Position numbers and translations under genes: made by a program. A DNA stretch of 25,499 bases from an uncultured Prevotella sp. (GTDB taxonomy: Bacteria > Bacteroidota > Bacteroidia > Bacteroidales > Bacteroidaceae): the NCBI GenBank assembly GCA_946623195.1, contig CAMOQW010000016.1:1-25499 (forward strand), read 5' to 3'. This document shows, piece by piece, positions 15,710 to 23,085 of this stretch. The first letter of the stretch is position 1, and each line of letters begins with the position of its first letter. A model generated the notes under the pieces. The model did not search any database. It saw only the letters and a program-made list of their open reading frames with translations, and was not told where the DNA came from.

Positions 15710-16222
15710 ATGTTTCTGCACCGTAGACCAAGGGCTGTGCCCGAGCTGAATACCACGTCGACCGCCGACATCTCGTTTATGTTGCTGGTCTTCTTCCTTG
15801 TCACTTCGTCGATGAATACCGACATGGGGCTGGGTCGCAAACTGTCGCCCGCGGACGAACAGCAGCAGGTGCAACAGGACATCAACCGCAGCAATGTGCT
15901 GCTGGTGCGGTTGGATGCCGACGATGCCCTCTATTGTGACGACCGGCCCGTGACACTCAGCGAACTGCAGCGGCAGGTGGAGTCGTTTGTGGCCTCGCGC
16001 CAGACCGACCGCCATATTATAGCCGTAGAGACCGACCGCAGCGCCAGCTACAACGCCTACTTTGAAATGCAGAATACCGTGGTGGCGGCCTATCGTGCCC
16101 TGCGCGAGAAAATGGCCCGTCAGCAGTATGGCCATTCCTTCGGCCAGTGTAGTCAGGCCGAGCGCGATGCCATCATCCGCCGCTATCCGCAACGAATCAG
16201 TGAAGGAGTGCCCCATGAGTAG
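15710..16222 (+). CDS. exbD: ExbD/TolR-family protein, first copy
   Basis: The start is set at 15710, giving 170 residues that open MFLHRRPRAVPELNTTSTAD. This is a basic cytoplasmic tip followed by the single membrane span DISFMLLVFFLVTS. The membrane aspartate, Asp20, corresponds to the proton-binding Asp of E. coli ExbD. A periplasmic domain follows, with a TLSELQRQVESF segment and an IIAVETDRSASYNAYFEM strand-helix unit. The C-terminal tail (REKMARQQYGHSFGQ onward) is longer than in E. coli ExbD (141 residues). With ExbB it should convert the proton gradient into TonB motion. Its last bases overlap the second exbD by 8. Confidence 0.88.
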   Translation: MFLHRRPRAVPELNTTSTADISFMLLVFFLVTSSMNTDMGLGRKLSPADEQQQVQQDINRSNVLLVRLDADDALYCDDRPVTLSELQRQVESFVASRQTDRHIIAVETDRSASYNAYFEMQNTVVAAYRALREKMARQQYGHSFGQCSQAERDAIIRRYPQRISEGVPHE

Positions 16223-16694
16223 ATTCCGCCGACATCAGCACGATGTGCCGGGGCTGAACCTGGCCGCTATGCCCGACTTGATATTCACGGTGCTGTTTTT
16301 CTTTATGATAGTCACCCACATGCGTGATGTCACTCCTCAGGTGCACTATGAGGTGCCGCAAGGAACGGAACTGGAAAAGACGGCCCGAAAGGATGGCGTG
16401 GTTTACCTCTTTATTGGTAAACCGATTGACGAACAGGGACATACACTCTCCGACGAGACACGCATTCAGCTGAACGACCACTATGTCACCATCGGTCAGA
16501 TAGGAGAAGCCATCCAGCAGGAACGAGCCCACATGACGGAAGAGGCCCGTCAGCACCTGACCGTCGTCATCCGTGCCGATCGTGATACCGAGATGGGCAT
16601 CATCAACGACGTGAAGCAGGCCCTGCGCAGAGCCGGAGCCTTGAACATCAACTATTCAGCTACCCCCTCACGTAGTCCACGAAAGCATAACTGA
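16215..16694 (+). CDS. exbD: ExbD/TolR-family protein, second copy
   Basis: The start at 16215 follows a GGAG-containing purine stretch (gaaggagtg), one of the few Shine-Dalgarno-like sites here. The 159-residue product begins MSRFRRHQHDVPGLNLAAMP, followed by a single span DLIFTVLFFFMIVTHM with membrane Asp21. The periplasmic part has the ExbD pattern LTVVIRADRDTEMGIINDVKQALRRAGALNINYSA. Its sequence differs strongly from the first copy, so the pair probably forms distinct, possibly mixed, ExbD subunits, an arrangement common in Bacteroidetes. Its 3' end overlaps the convergent folA gene by 35 bases. Confidence 0.9.
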   Translation: MSRFRRHQHDVPGLNLAAMPDLIFTVLFFFMIVTHMRDVTPQVHYEVPQGTELEKTARKDGVVYLFIGKPIDEQGHTLSDETRIQLNDHYVTIGQIGEAIQQERAHMTEEARQHLTVVIRADRDTEMGIINDVKQALRRAGALNINYSATPSRSPRKHN

Positions 16695-17142
16695 ACGCAT
16701 GACGCTCATCCTTGGGGTGGGCTTCCTTTTGCGCTATCTGCCATCCCTCGCCATAGTCGGGGAAGAAGGCGTCGGCCTGTGCGGGTGTGTCGTCGACCTC
16801 CGTCAGGCAAAGGCGGTCAGCCAGCGGCAGGGCTTGTTCATAGACGCGAGCCCCGCCGATGATATACACCTCCTCGTCAGTCCGGCAACTGTCCAGGGCA
16901 GCCTGTAGGGTGGGGTAGACATCGCATCCGGGCAGTTCACTGACGGTAGTAGACAGCACCACGTTGCGACGGTTGGGCAGTGCCCCCTTGGGCAGCGACA
17001 GATAGGTGTTGCGCCCCATGATGATGGTGTGGCCCGTCGTCAGTTGCTTGAAGCGCTTCAAGTCGTTGGGCAGCCAGTAAATCAGTTTGTTCTCGAATCC
17101 TATGGCCCTGTTGCGGGCCACTGCTGCTATGATGTTTATCAT
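16660..17142 (-). CDS. folA: Dihydrofolate reductase
   Basis: The 160-residue product has the standard length and motifs of DHFR. They are the start INIIAAVARNRAIGFENKL, the catalytic acid Asp27 in LPNDLKRFKQLT, the NADPH-binding GHTIIMGRNTYLSLP and the GG loop EEVYIIGGARVYEQAL. The C-terminal pattern is TEVDDTPAQADAFFP and FSYAFVDY. It reduces dihydrofolate to tetrahydrofolate with NADPH, regenerating the cofactor consumed by ThyA. The position that is a near-invariant Trp22 in other bacteria (PWNLP, LWHLP) is Tyr22 here, with Trp at 23 (IYWLPND). It is the last gene of the leftward operon, 8 bases after the CBM35-GH26 gene. Confidence 0.95.
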   Translation of the reverse strand: MINIIAAVARNRAIGFENKLIYWLPNDLKRFKQLTTGHTIIMGRNTYLSLPKGALPNRRNVVLSTTVSELPGCDVYPTLQAALDSCRTDEEVYIIGGARVYEQALPLADRLCLTEVDDTPAQADAFFPDYGEGWQIAQKEAHPKDERHAFSYAFVDYVRG

Positions 17143-17150
17143 CGTGTATG

Positions 17151-18719
17151 TTAGCGAACTATTATTTTTTTACCATGATGAATATAGATACCCTTGTCGG
17201 GAGCCTGCTGCAGACGACGGCCCTGGAGGTCGTAGAAGTACTGGGATGTGGGGGCGGACTGCCTGACGGCCATGATGCCGGAATAGGCATCCCATCCCGC
17301 CGACAGGTCGTCGAGGGTTATCACGCGTTCGTCGTTCATGCACTTCTTCCATTCGCTGGAACTGGTCTGGTTGACGAATCCTCCGCCCCACGTCTGATAC
17401 CAGGGTATCCACCACGACCAGACCGCCTCTTCGTCCACCTCCTTGTCGATGTCGGGTATGGGGCCGTTCTCTGAGAGAGCAATGATTTTCTTGCCCTTCG
17501 TGAGTGCCTTGAGCTTGTCGAACAGTACGTAGTTGCTGGAGTAGTCGTAGGCAGGGTTGTAGACATCTGCCGATACCACGTCGTAGAAGTTCTCGCCGGG
17601 ATTCCAGGCAGTGTCATATTCGCCGGCGTTCCACACCCAGATGATGTTGTGGACACCTTTCACGTTCACCATTTCGTCGTACATCAGGTGATAGAGTTTC
17701 AGGAAGGGTCCGGCACCTTCGCGTCCCCACCAGAAGCAGCCTCCGCTGGCCTCGTGCAGCGGACGGAAGATGCAGGCCACGCCGGCCTCCTGTAGTTCCA
17801 GGAAATAGTCGGCCACGTCGTCGATGTCTTTGACGATGTTCTGATAGAGTGCCGATGCCTTGTTCCACGTCCCGTTGGCATTGAAGGCATCGCTGATTTT
17901 CATGTTGCACTTGTCGGAGTAGAACTCCCAAGTTTTGCGGCTGGGGTCGCGCCAGTGCCAGGTGAAGTTGGGCAGGCCTCCCCGCCGGTAGAGGTCCTTG
18001 GCCAGACTGATGGCGGCACGTGTGTAGTCCTTGGCCCATCCCTCCGTGGTGCCGGTGGAGTTCATGAAGTCGAAGCCTACCAGTGCGGGATATTTCCCTG
18101 ATGCCTGGTAGACGGCCTGCACGTCGGCGTGCTGGGTGATGTTGCCGTTGGCCGAGGCCATGTCGCCAGTCATGATGCCCGAGATGGTCTTCTTGCCGAA
18201 GTTGTCGTACAGCAGTGCATACATCTTGCGGGCTGCTTCCGTAGCCTGCCCGTCCACGGGCGTCGTACAGATGTCGAAGGCCAGGTCGTTGTCGCTGGCC
18301 TGTATTCGTATGTAGTCTATGCGGAACCACGTCCAGCCAGGCGTGATGACGATGCTGTTGGTACCCTGGTTGATGAAGAAGGTGCCCACGCTGGTCTCTC
18401 CGCGACCCTTGGTGACAAACGTACCATTGCTGCCGTTGACGGCCACGTTGACCTGTTTGTCGCCATAGAGTCCGTCGTAGCCCACCAGGATGTCGTACTT
18501 GCCTTTCTTCTCAGCCTGATACGTAAAGGTAATCTTGGCATTCGTCTCCGTCAGTTCGAGTGCCTTCCCGCCCGAATAGCTGTTGTCCTGGACGAGTTTG
18601 CAGTGGACGTAGCTGGCATTCTCGGCCTCCATCTTGGTGCCGTTCTGCCCCTTTGCCGTTCCCCCTGCCAGGATGAGCATCGAGCAGGCAATGCTCAGTG
18701 TTCTTGACAGTTTCATCAT
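17151..18719 (-). CDS. Secreted CBM35-GH26 beta-mannanase
   Basis: The 522-residue product has a signal peptide (about 1-24, ILAGGTAKGQ). A CBM35-like beta-sandwich at about 28-140 begins KMEAENASYV and ends WFRIDYIRIQ. The GH26 domain at about 150-480 has acid/base Glu323 in FRPLHEASGGCFWWG and nucleophile Glu417 in ALSENGPIPD. It differs from the lipoprotein GH26 of the mannan locus. Its last 27 residues (FYDLQGRRL, then DKGIYIHHGKK) match the short C-terminal element seen on many secreted Prevotella enzymes and resemble the type IX sorting domain. It lies between thyA (30 bases upstream) and folA (8 bases downstream). No promoter motif was seen in the 30-base gap, so it appears co-transcribed with them. 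Confidence 0.9.
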   Translation of the reverse strand: MMKLSRTLSIACSMLILAGGTAKGQNGTKMEAENASYVHCKLVQDNSYSGGKALELTETNAKITFTYQAEKKGKYDILVGYDGLYGDKQVNVAVNGSNGTFVTKGRGETSVGTFFINQGTNSIVITPGWTWFRIDYIRIQASDNDLAFDICTTPVDGQATEAARKMYALLYDNFGKKTISGIMTGDMASANGNITQHADVQAVYQASGKYPALVGFDFMNSTGTTEGWAKDYTRAAISLAKDLYRRGGLPNFTWHWRDPSRKTWEFYSDKCNMKISDAFNANGTWNKASALYQNIVKDIDDVADYFLELQEAGVACIFRPLHEASGGCFWWGREGAGPFLKLYHLMYDEMVNVKGVHNIIWVWNAGEYDTAWNPGENFYDVVSADVYNPAYDYSSNYVLFDKLKALTKGKKIIALSENGPIPDIDKEVDEEAVWSWWIPWYQTWGGGFVNQTSSSEWKKCMNDERVITLDDLSAGWDAYSGIMAVRQSAPTSQYFYDLQGRRLQQAPDKGIYIHHGKKIIVR

Positions 18720-18749
18720 CGTGAATTTCTAGTGTTTGACATAGTGTGG

Positions 18750-19544
18750 TTATACGCTGACCTCGGCCTTGATGTGTGGCCAGGGGTCGTAGCCCTCCAG
18801 CAGGAAGTCTTCATACTGGAAGTCGAAGATGCTCTTCACATCGGGATTGATGCGCATCGTGGGCAGCGGGCGCGGCTCGCGGGTCAGTTGCAGCCGGGCC
18901 TGCTCCAGGTGGTTCAGGTAGAGGTGGGTGTCGCCCGTGGTATGGATGAAGTCGCCGGCCTCCAGCCCGGTCACCTGTGCCATCATCTGAAGCAGCAGGG
19001 CATAGCTGGCAATGTTGAACGGCACGCCGAGGAAGGTGTCGGCCGACCGCTGATAGAGTTGTAGCGACAGGCGGCCGTCGGCTACATAGAACTGGAAGAT
19101 GGTGTGACAGGGCGGCAGTGCCATCTGGTTGACCTCGGCCACATTCCATGCCGACACTATCATGCGGCGCGAGTCGGGGTTGGTCTTCAGCTGGTCTACC
19201 ACATACTGTATCTGGTCTATCACACCACCGTTGTAGTCGGGCCATGAGCGCCACTGATGGCCATAGACGGGGCCCAGCTCGCCGTTTTCGTCGGCCCACT
19301 CGTTCCAGATGCGCACGCCGTGCTCCTGCAGGTATTTCACGTTGGTGTCGCCCTTGAGGAACCAGAGCAGTTCGTAGATGATAGACTTCAGGTGCAGTTT
19401 CTTGGTGGTCAGCAGCGGGAAACCGTCCTGCAGGTTGTAGCGCGACTGCGTGCCGAAGATGCTGATGGTGCCTGTTCCGGTGCGGTCGCCTTTCTGCGTG
19501 CCTTCGCGCAGAATGCGGTCAAGTATGTCTAAGTATTGCTTCAT
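18750..19544 (-). CDS. thyA: Thymidylate synthase
   Basis: The start at 19544 ([20 protein letters not shown]) gives 264 residues, the same length as E. coli ThyA. A longer in-frame reading up to 19613 is not needed. Family motifs include [12 protein letters not shown], the [10 protein letters not shown] helix, [11 protein letters not shown], the active-site Cys146 in [13 protein letters not shown] and DVPF-type residues in [13 protein letters not shown]. It methylates dUMP to dTMP using methylenetetrahydrofolate, producing the dihydrofolate that FolA recycles. Its first 26 bases overlap the end of the upstream methyltransferase gene, which suggests coupled translation. Confidence 0.97.
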   Translation of the reverse strand: MKQYLDILDRILREGTQKGDRTGTGTISIFGTQSRYNLQDGFPLLTTKKLHLKSIIYELLWFLKGDTNVKYLQEHGVRIWNEWADENGELGPVYGHQWRSWPDYNGGVIDQIQYVVDQLKTNPDSRRMIVSAWNVAEVNQMALPPCHTIFQFYVADGRLSLQLYQRSADTFLGVPFNIASYALLLQMMAQVTGLEAGDFIHTTGDTHLYLNHLEQARLQLTREPRPLPTMRINPDVKSIFDFQYEDFLLEGYDPWPHIKAEVSV

Positions 19545-20736
19545 AATCAGTGGGTATATGTGTCGTCTTGATTCTCCAGGGTTTGGGATACAGGTTGTTG
19601 GCCCGGCTGCCAATGTTCTTGACCAGTCCTAACGCCCTGCCCGCGAAGGTCGTCTCGACAAGTCCTGTCGGGGTGTCGGCGGGCAGCACCAGTGCTTCGC
19701 CTCGCAGGAATTTCAGTGCCTCCTGGTAGGAGAGTTCTGCCTGCGGAAAAGTGGCGTTTTGACGAGCCGTAACCTCGTCGGCAGTGAGCCGTAATCTCGT
19801 CGGCAGTGAGCCGTAATCTCGCTGGCAGTGAGCCGTAACCTCGTTTTTCTTTACAATGCAGACGAAAAGTCCCTCGCCGCGACTGATGCCCGGAATGAAG
19901 CGGTAGACGGGCTCGCTGAACCCTTCGAGCAGCGACCCCGTGATGTTCCATTCTGGTTTCGTGGCGATAGTCATCACCTCGGCATCATACTCAGAGAGCA
20001 TCCAGCGGATGTTCTCCTCGTTCTCCTGAGTATTGAAGGTACACGTACTATATATCATGATGCCTCCGGGTTGCAGACAGGCCCAGGCGTCGCTGACGAT
20101 TTCGCGCTGCAAGGCGGCACACTTTGCCACCTGCTGCCGGCTCCACTCGCGGATGGTGGCCGGGTCTTTGCGGAACATGCCTTCGCCCGAACAGGGCACG
20201 TCGCACAGGATGAGGTCGAACATCATCTTCGACTTGCGGTAGTCGCGGGGGTAACAGTTGGTGACGACGTGGTTTGCGTAACCCCACTTCGTCACATTCT
20301 CCAACAGGATGCTGGCGCGCTGGCGGACGGGTTCGTTCGAATAGAGCATACAGTCTGCAGGCAAAGCAGAGCGGAGCAGGGTCGACTTGCCGCCGGGGGC
20401 AGCGCAAAGGTCTAATGCTGCGTGAAGGCTGCTGGCTGACGGAAGCAGTTGTCTGAGCACCTCGTCAAGAAACATGGAGGCGGCCTCCTGCACGTAGTAG
20501 CTGCCGGCATGAAACAGCGGGTCGAAGGTGAAGACGGGGCGCTGCCCCAGGTAGTAGCCGTTGCGACACCAGGGCACCAGTTCACCGCAGGCAACCTCCA
20601 GTCCGCAGCTTTTCTTCGGGTTCAGACGGATGCTCACGGGTGGTTCCTCCTCGAACGACTTCAGGTATCGTTCGAAGCGCTCTTGGCCCATCAGCAGACG
20701 GGTCTGTTCAGTGAAATCGGTGGGCAGTTGTACCAT
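19519..20736 (-). CDS. rsmF-like: RsmF-type RNA m5C methyltransferase (NOL1/NOP2/Sun family)
   Basis: The start is placed at 20736 ([20 protein letters not shown]), next to a good promoter, giving 405 residues. A longer frame to 20856 would run through that promoter. The N-terminal [13 protein letters not shown] segment, the AdoMet site [15 protein letters not shown] (about 107-121) and the two cysteines expected of RNA m5C enzymes are present. These are Cys182 in [11 protein letters not shown] and Cys232 in [16 protein letters not shown]. The C-terminal RsmF-like domain ends with [20 protein letters not shown]. The likely substrate is a cytosine in rRNA, but tRNA cannot be excluded. Between the catalytic and C-terminal domains, residues about 299-324 are coded by a 22-bp tandem repeat. 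It is the first gene of the operon with thyA. Confidence 0.9.
   Translation of the reverse strand: MVQLPTDFTEQTRLLMGQERFERYLKSFEEEPPVSIRLNPKKSCGLEVACGELVPWCRNGYYLGQRPVFTFDPLFHAGSYYVQEAASMFLDEVLRQLLPSASSLHAALDLCAAPGGKSTLLRSALPADCMLYSNEPVRQRASILLENVTKWGYANHVVTNCYPRDYRKSKMMFDLILCDVPCSGEGMFRKDPATIREWSRQQVAKCAALQREIVSDAWACLQPGGIMIYSTCTFNTQENEENIRWMLSEYDAEVMTIATKPEWNITGSLLEGFSEPVYRFIPGISRGEGLFVCIVKKNEVTAHCQRDYGSLPTRLRLTADEVTARQNATFPQAELSYQEALKFLRGEALVLPADTPTGLVETTFAGRALGLVKNIGSRANNLYPKPWRIKTTHIPTDYEAILRHT
19764..19844. repeat. 22-bp tandem repeat, 3.7 copies, within the RsmF-type gene
   Basis: On the plus strand the unit is GAGCCGTAAYCTCGTCGGCA plus GT. Copies lie at 19764-19785, 19786-19807 and 19808-19829, with a 15-base partial copy at 19830-19844. 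Copies differ at one or two positions. As 22 is not a multiple of three, successive copies are translated in different frames ([24 protein letters not shown]), and only a change of three copies would keep the downstream frame. Confidence 0.95.
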
Positions 20737-20743
20737 TGTGGTG

Positions 20744-20774
20744 CAAAAGTACGAATAATTGAGCGCAAAACAAA
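20744..20774 (-). promoter_or_regulatory. Promoter of the rsmF-thyA-GH26-folA operon
   Basis: On the minus strand TTTG (20771-20774) and TACTTTTG (20744-20751) are separated by 19 bases, an exact fit to the Bacteroidetes promoter. The -7 element is only 7 bases before the ATG at 20736, so the transcript would be leaderless or nearly so. Confidence 0.7.
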
Positions 20775-20796
20775 AGAAACACACTATTTTTTTTCG

Positions 20797-20804
20797 TACC
20801 TTTG
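20797..20804 (+). promoter_or_regulatory. Candidate -7 element for the GIN-domain/ECF sigma operon
   Basis: TACCTTTG matches TAnnTTTG and lies about 55 bases before the ATG at 20860, after a run of eight or more T. No TTTG was found 19-21 bases upstream, where the opposite promoter sits, so the -33 part is missing or recognised differently. Confidence 0.5.
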
Positions 20805-20859
20805 CAACCAAATGGTGATTTGATGCGTCTAACAGACAAACAAGAACCGTAATCAACAG

Positions 20860-21576
20860 ATGAACAAGAGTATGAAAAAGGTATTATCATCATCCGTCGT
20901 AGCACTCGCTATGCTGACGCTTTGCAGTTGCATGCACGTGCACTGGTCGACGAACAAGTCGGCATTGGCTGAAGAGCAGCGCCCGTTGTCGGGCTTTGAA
21001 CGCATAGAGCTGTTAGGCTCGTTAGACGTGAAATACCAGCAGGCCGACTCCTTCTCCGTGCTGGTGAAGGCACCTGCCAAGGTGATGAAGGATGTGGAGA
21101 CCCGCTTGGAGGGTAACAAGCTGGTAGTCAACATGAAGTTCGATGGCGAACTGATTAACTTCGGTGTCGCCGACAGCGACGATGTGACGGTATATGTCAC
21201 CTCGCCCGACTTCCTCGGCATCACGCTGAAAGGCTCAGGCGACTTCGAATGCAAGTATCCGCTGGATACCGACACCCTCGACATCAATCTGAAAGGCTCT
21301 GGCGACATCGAGTTCGGCGACATCATCTGCGACCGCGTCAATGTGTCGCTGACCGGTTCGGGCGACGTGGAGGTCAAGACGGTGAAGACCCGCAGCTCGC
21401 GGGTGTCGCTGGTAGGCTCGGGCGACGTGAAGATGCGCTTTGACGACAGCGGCCCCGTGGAGTCTAACCTGACGGGCTCCGGCGACATCACGCTGATGGG
21501 CACCGTCAGCGAATGCAAGTCGAACGTGCGCGGCTCGGGAGAAATACATACTGATAAACTAAGGATAAACAATTAA
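20860..21576 (+). CDS. GIN-domain (DUF2807) lipoprotein with GSGD repeats
   Basis: The 238-residue product has an export signal with a probable lipobox (LCSC, Cys24). The start may be 20860 or the in-frame ATG at 20872 (MKKVLSSS). From about residue 44 it shows the putative auto-transporter adhesin head GIN domain (Pfam DUF2807), FERIELLGSLDVKYQQ. The motif GSGD/GSGE then recurs at about 125, 146, 166, 186, 206 and 225. The spacing is close to 20 residues, as in a right-handed beta-helix with one turn per unit. The function of these proteins is not established. The gene heads a close set with a membrane protein, PspC and an ECF sigma factor, which suggests an envelope role. Confidence 0.88.
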   Translation: MNKSMKKVLSSSVVALAMLTLCSCMHVHWSTNKSALAEEQRPLSGFERIELLGSLDVKYQQADSFSVLVKAPAKVMKDVETRLEGNKLVVNMKFDGELINFGVADSDDVTVYVTSPDFLGITLKGSGDFECKYPLDTDTLDINLKGSGDIEFGDIICDRVNVSLTGSGDVEVKTVKTRSSRVSLVGSGDVKMRFDDSGPVESNLTGSGDITLMGTVSECKSNVRGSGEIHTDKLRINN

Positions 21577-21586
21577 GGATTGAAAG

Positions 21587-22237
21587 ATGAAGAAACTTAT
21601 TTTCACTATGGCGTTGCTGCTCACGCTCAGCATGGGCTTGCAGGCTGCCGGACAGAAACACCGGCACACGCCGCAGCAGGAACTGGTAGACTCCGCCAAC
21701 AGCGGTGGCGTGGATGTTTATTCAGACACGACGAGCACCGACACGGCGGCCTCGCACCGCAACAAGGTCACCGTCACCACACCGACATCGCCCTGGAGCA
21801 GCAGTACGACGACCTACGAGTTTGAGGACGAGGATTTCGGCAGCGTGATGCGTCACCTCTTCAGCACTATGGACGGCAAGGACTTTGCCGGCATGTTCTT
21901 CGTGCTGGGCGTACTGTTCATCCTCTTTGTGCTGGCCCCCGTGCTGATTATCATTACCCTGTTCTATTTTATCAACAAGAACCGCAAGGAGAAGATGCGC
22001 CTGGCCCAGATGGCCGTGCAGCAAGGACAGCCCATCCCTGACCGGTTGCTCGAAGAAAAGCCGGCCGATGCCGATGAGGAATATCAGAAGGGCATGCGCC
22101 AATGCTTTGTCGGTGTTGGTCTGATGATATTCTTAGGTTATGCCGCCGGCGAGGTAGGCTTTGGCATCGGAGCCTTAGTGTTCTGCATCGGACTGGGCAA
22201 GGTGTTTGCCTCGCGGACGGCTCGGAATAAGGAATAA
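21587..22237 (+). CDS. Membrane protein with signal peptide, DUF6249-like
   Basis: The 216-residue product has a signal peptide (about 1-21, LTLSMGLQAAG) and a Ser/Thr/Asp-rich extracytoplasmic region to about residue 100. A strong membrane span follows at about 103-129 (MFFVLGVLFILFVLAPVLII). A basic cytoplasmic segment and an acidic linker (EEKPADADEEYQKG) come next, then a C-terminal hydrophobic hairpin at about 173-206. This arrangement resembles the DUF6249 membrane proteins that often accompany PspC and sigma-factor genes in Bacteroidetes. The family name is from memory and less certain than the topology. It starts 10 bases after the GIN-domain gene. Confidence 0.75.
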   Translation: MKKLIFTMALLLTLSMGLQAAGQKHRHTPQQELVDSANSGGVDVYSDTTSTDTAASHRNKVTVTTPTSPWSSSTTTYEFEDEDFGSVMRHLFSTMDGKDFAGMFFVLGVLFILFVLAPVLIIITLFYFINKNRKEKMRLAQMAVQQGQPIPDRLLEEKPADADEEYQKGMRQCFVGVGLMIFLGYAAGEVGFGIGALVFCIGLGKVFASRTARNKE

Positions 22238-22238
22238 G

Positions 22239-22298
22239 CATCGAATTTTCGAAACATAGAAACATCGAGGCATCGAAATATCGAAACATCAAAGAAAC
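22239..22298 (+). repeat. Degenerate AT-rich direct repeat upstream of pspC
   Basis: Most of the 83-base gap before the PspC gene consists of variations on CATCGAAA/ATCGAAACAT (TCGAATTT, CGAAACAT, GAAACATCGAGG, CATCGAAATAT, CGAAACATC), with a period of about 10-11 bases. No promoter consensus is visible within it. It could be a simple-sequence spacer or a binding region. Confidence 0.6.
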
Positions 22299-22320
22299 GA
22301 AATAACAACAACAAAAGATC

Positions 22321-22518
22321 ATGACAAAGAGACTTTATCGCAGCAACGACCGCGTGTTAGGCGGCGTCTGCGCAGGCATCGCAGAGTATTTGGATTTCGA
22401 CCCCGTGGCCGTGCGCCTGGGCTATGCAGCACTGACGCTGTTTACGGCCTTTGCCGGCATCCCCTTCTACATCGTGGCGTGGATCATCATGCCGGAGAAG
22501 AACTTATTGGAAAAATAA
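22321..22518 (+). CDS. PspC-domain inner-membrane protein
   Basis: The complete 65-residue product is essentially one PspC domain. The N-terminal motif is RLYRSNDRVLGGVCAGIAEY, followed by LDFDPVAVRLGYAALTL and the hydrophobic FAGIPFYIVAWIIMPEK. PspC proteins were first described in the phage-shock response, where they sense membrane stress, and short free-standing versions are common in Bacteroidetes. It sits between the DUF6249-like gene and the ECF sigma factor, 15 bases before the latter. A link with envelope stress is inferred from this neighbourhood. Confidence 0.93.
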   Translation: MTKRLYRSNDRVLGGVCAGIAEYLDFDPVAVRLGYAALTLFTAFAGIPFYIVAWIIMPEKNLLEK

Positions 22519-22533
22519 ACAGTCAAACCGTCA

Positions 22534-23085
22534 ATGACAACCGACCTCTCTCTCGTGGCGCAGGTGGCGGTATTCGGCAATAAGCGAGCTTTCGACGAGC
22601 TTGTGCGCCGATACCAGTCGCCTGTGCGCAGGTTTTTCCTGAACCAGACGCTGGGCGACGGTCAGTTGAGCGACGACTTGGCGCAGGACACGTTTATCAA
22701 GGCCTATCTCCACATCCGCTCCTTCCGCGGTATGGCCTCGTTTCAGACGTGGCTCATGCGTATAGCCTACAATGTGTTCTACGATTATACCAGACAGCAC
22801 CGCCCGCAATCGCTCCCGATAGGGCAGGAAACGGAAAGACTGGTGAGCGGCTATACCCCTGCTTTCCGGGAAGGTCAGGGAGTGGGGCTCGACATCCATG
22901 CGGCTCTGGCGCAACTGAAACCCGAAGAGCGGACGTGCATCACGTTGCAGCTCATCGACGGCTACGACATCAAGGCGGTGGCGGAGATTACGCAGATGAA
23001 GGAGGGCACGGTGAAGTCGCACCTCTCGCGGGGCAAGGAGAAAATGGCTGACTACTTAAAGAAGAATGGATATGAACGAAGATAA
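22534..23085 (+). CDS. ECF-type RNA polymerase sigma factor
   Basis: The 183-residue product has sigma region 2 at about 22-92, with FDELVRRYQSPVRRFF, LAQDTFIKAYLHIRSFRG and the FQTWLMRIAYNVFYDYTR helix. Region 4 lies at about 125-175 (LKPEERTCITLQLIDGYDI and EGTVKSHLSRGKEKMA), and there is no region 1 or 3, as in the ECF group. It would direct RNA polymerase to a small regulon, perhaps including its own operon. The next gene overlaps its 3' end by 20 bases and codes for a membrane protein, a frequent position for an anti-sigma factor. Confidence 0.93.
   Translation: MTTDLSLVAQVAVFGNKRAFDELVRRYQSPVRRFFLNQTLGDGQLSDDLAQDTFIKAYLHIRSFRGMASFQTWLMRIAYNVFYDYTRQHRPQSLPIGQETERLVSGYTPAFREGQGVGLDIHAALAQLKPEERTCITLQLIDGYDIKAVAEITQMKEGTVKSHLSRGKEKMADYLKKNGYERR

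Noticed and set aside
19764..19844. 22-bp repeats considered as a CRISPR array
   Set aside because: The copies are directly adjacent with no unique spacers and lie within a coding gene.
20737..20856. N-terminal extension of the RsmF-type methyltransferase from 20856
   Set aside because: The 40 extra codons run through both divergent promoter elements. The Met at 20736 begins the family-typical N-terminus.
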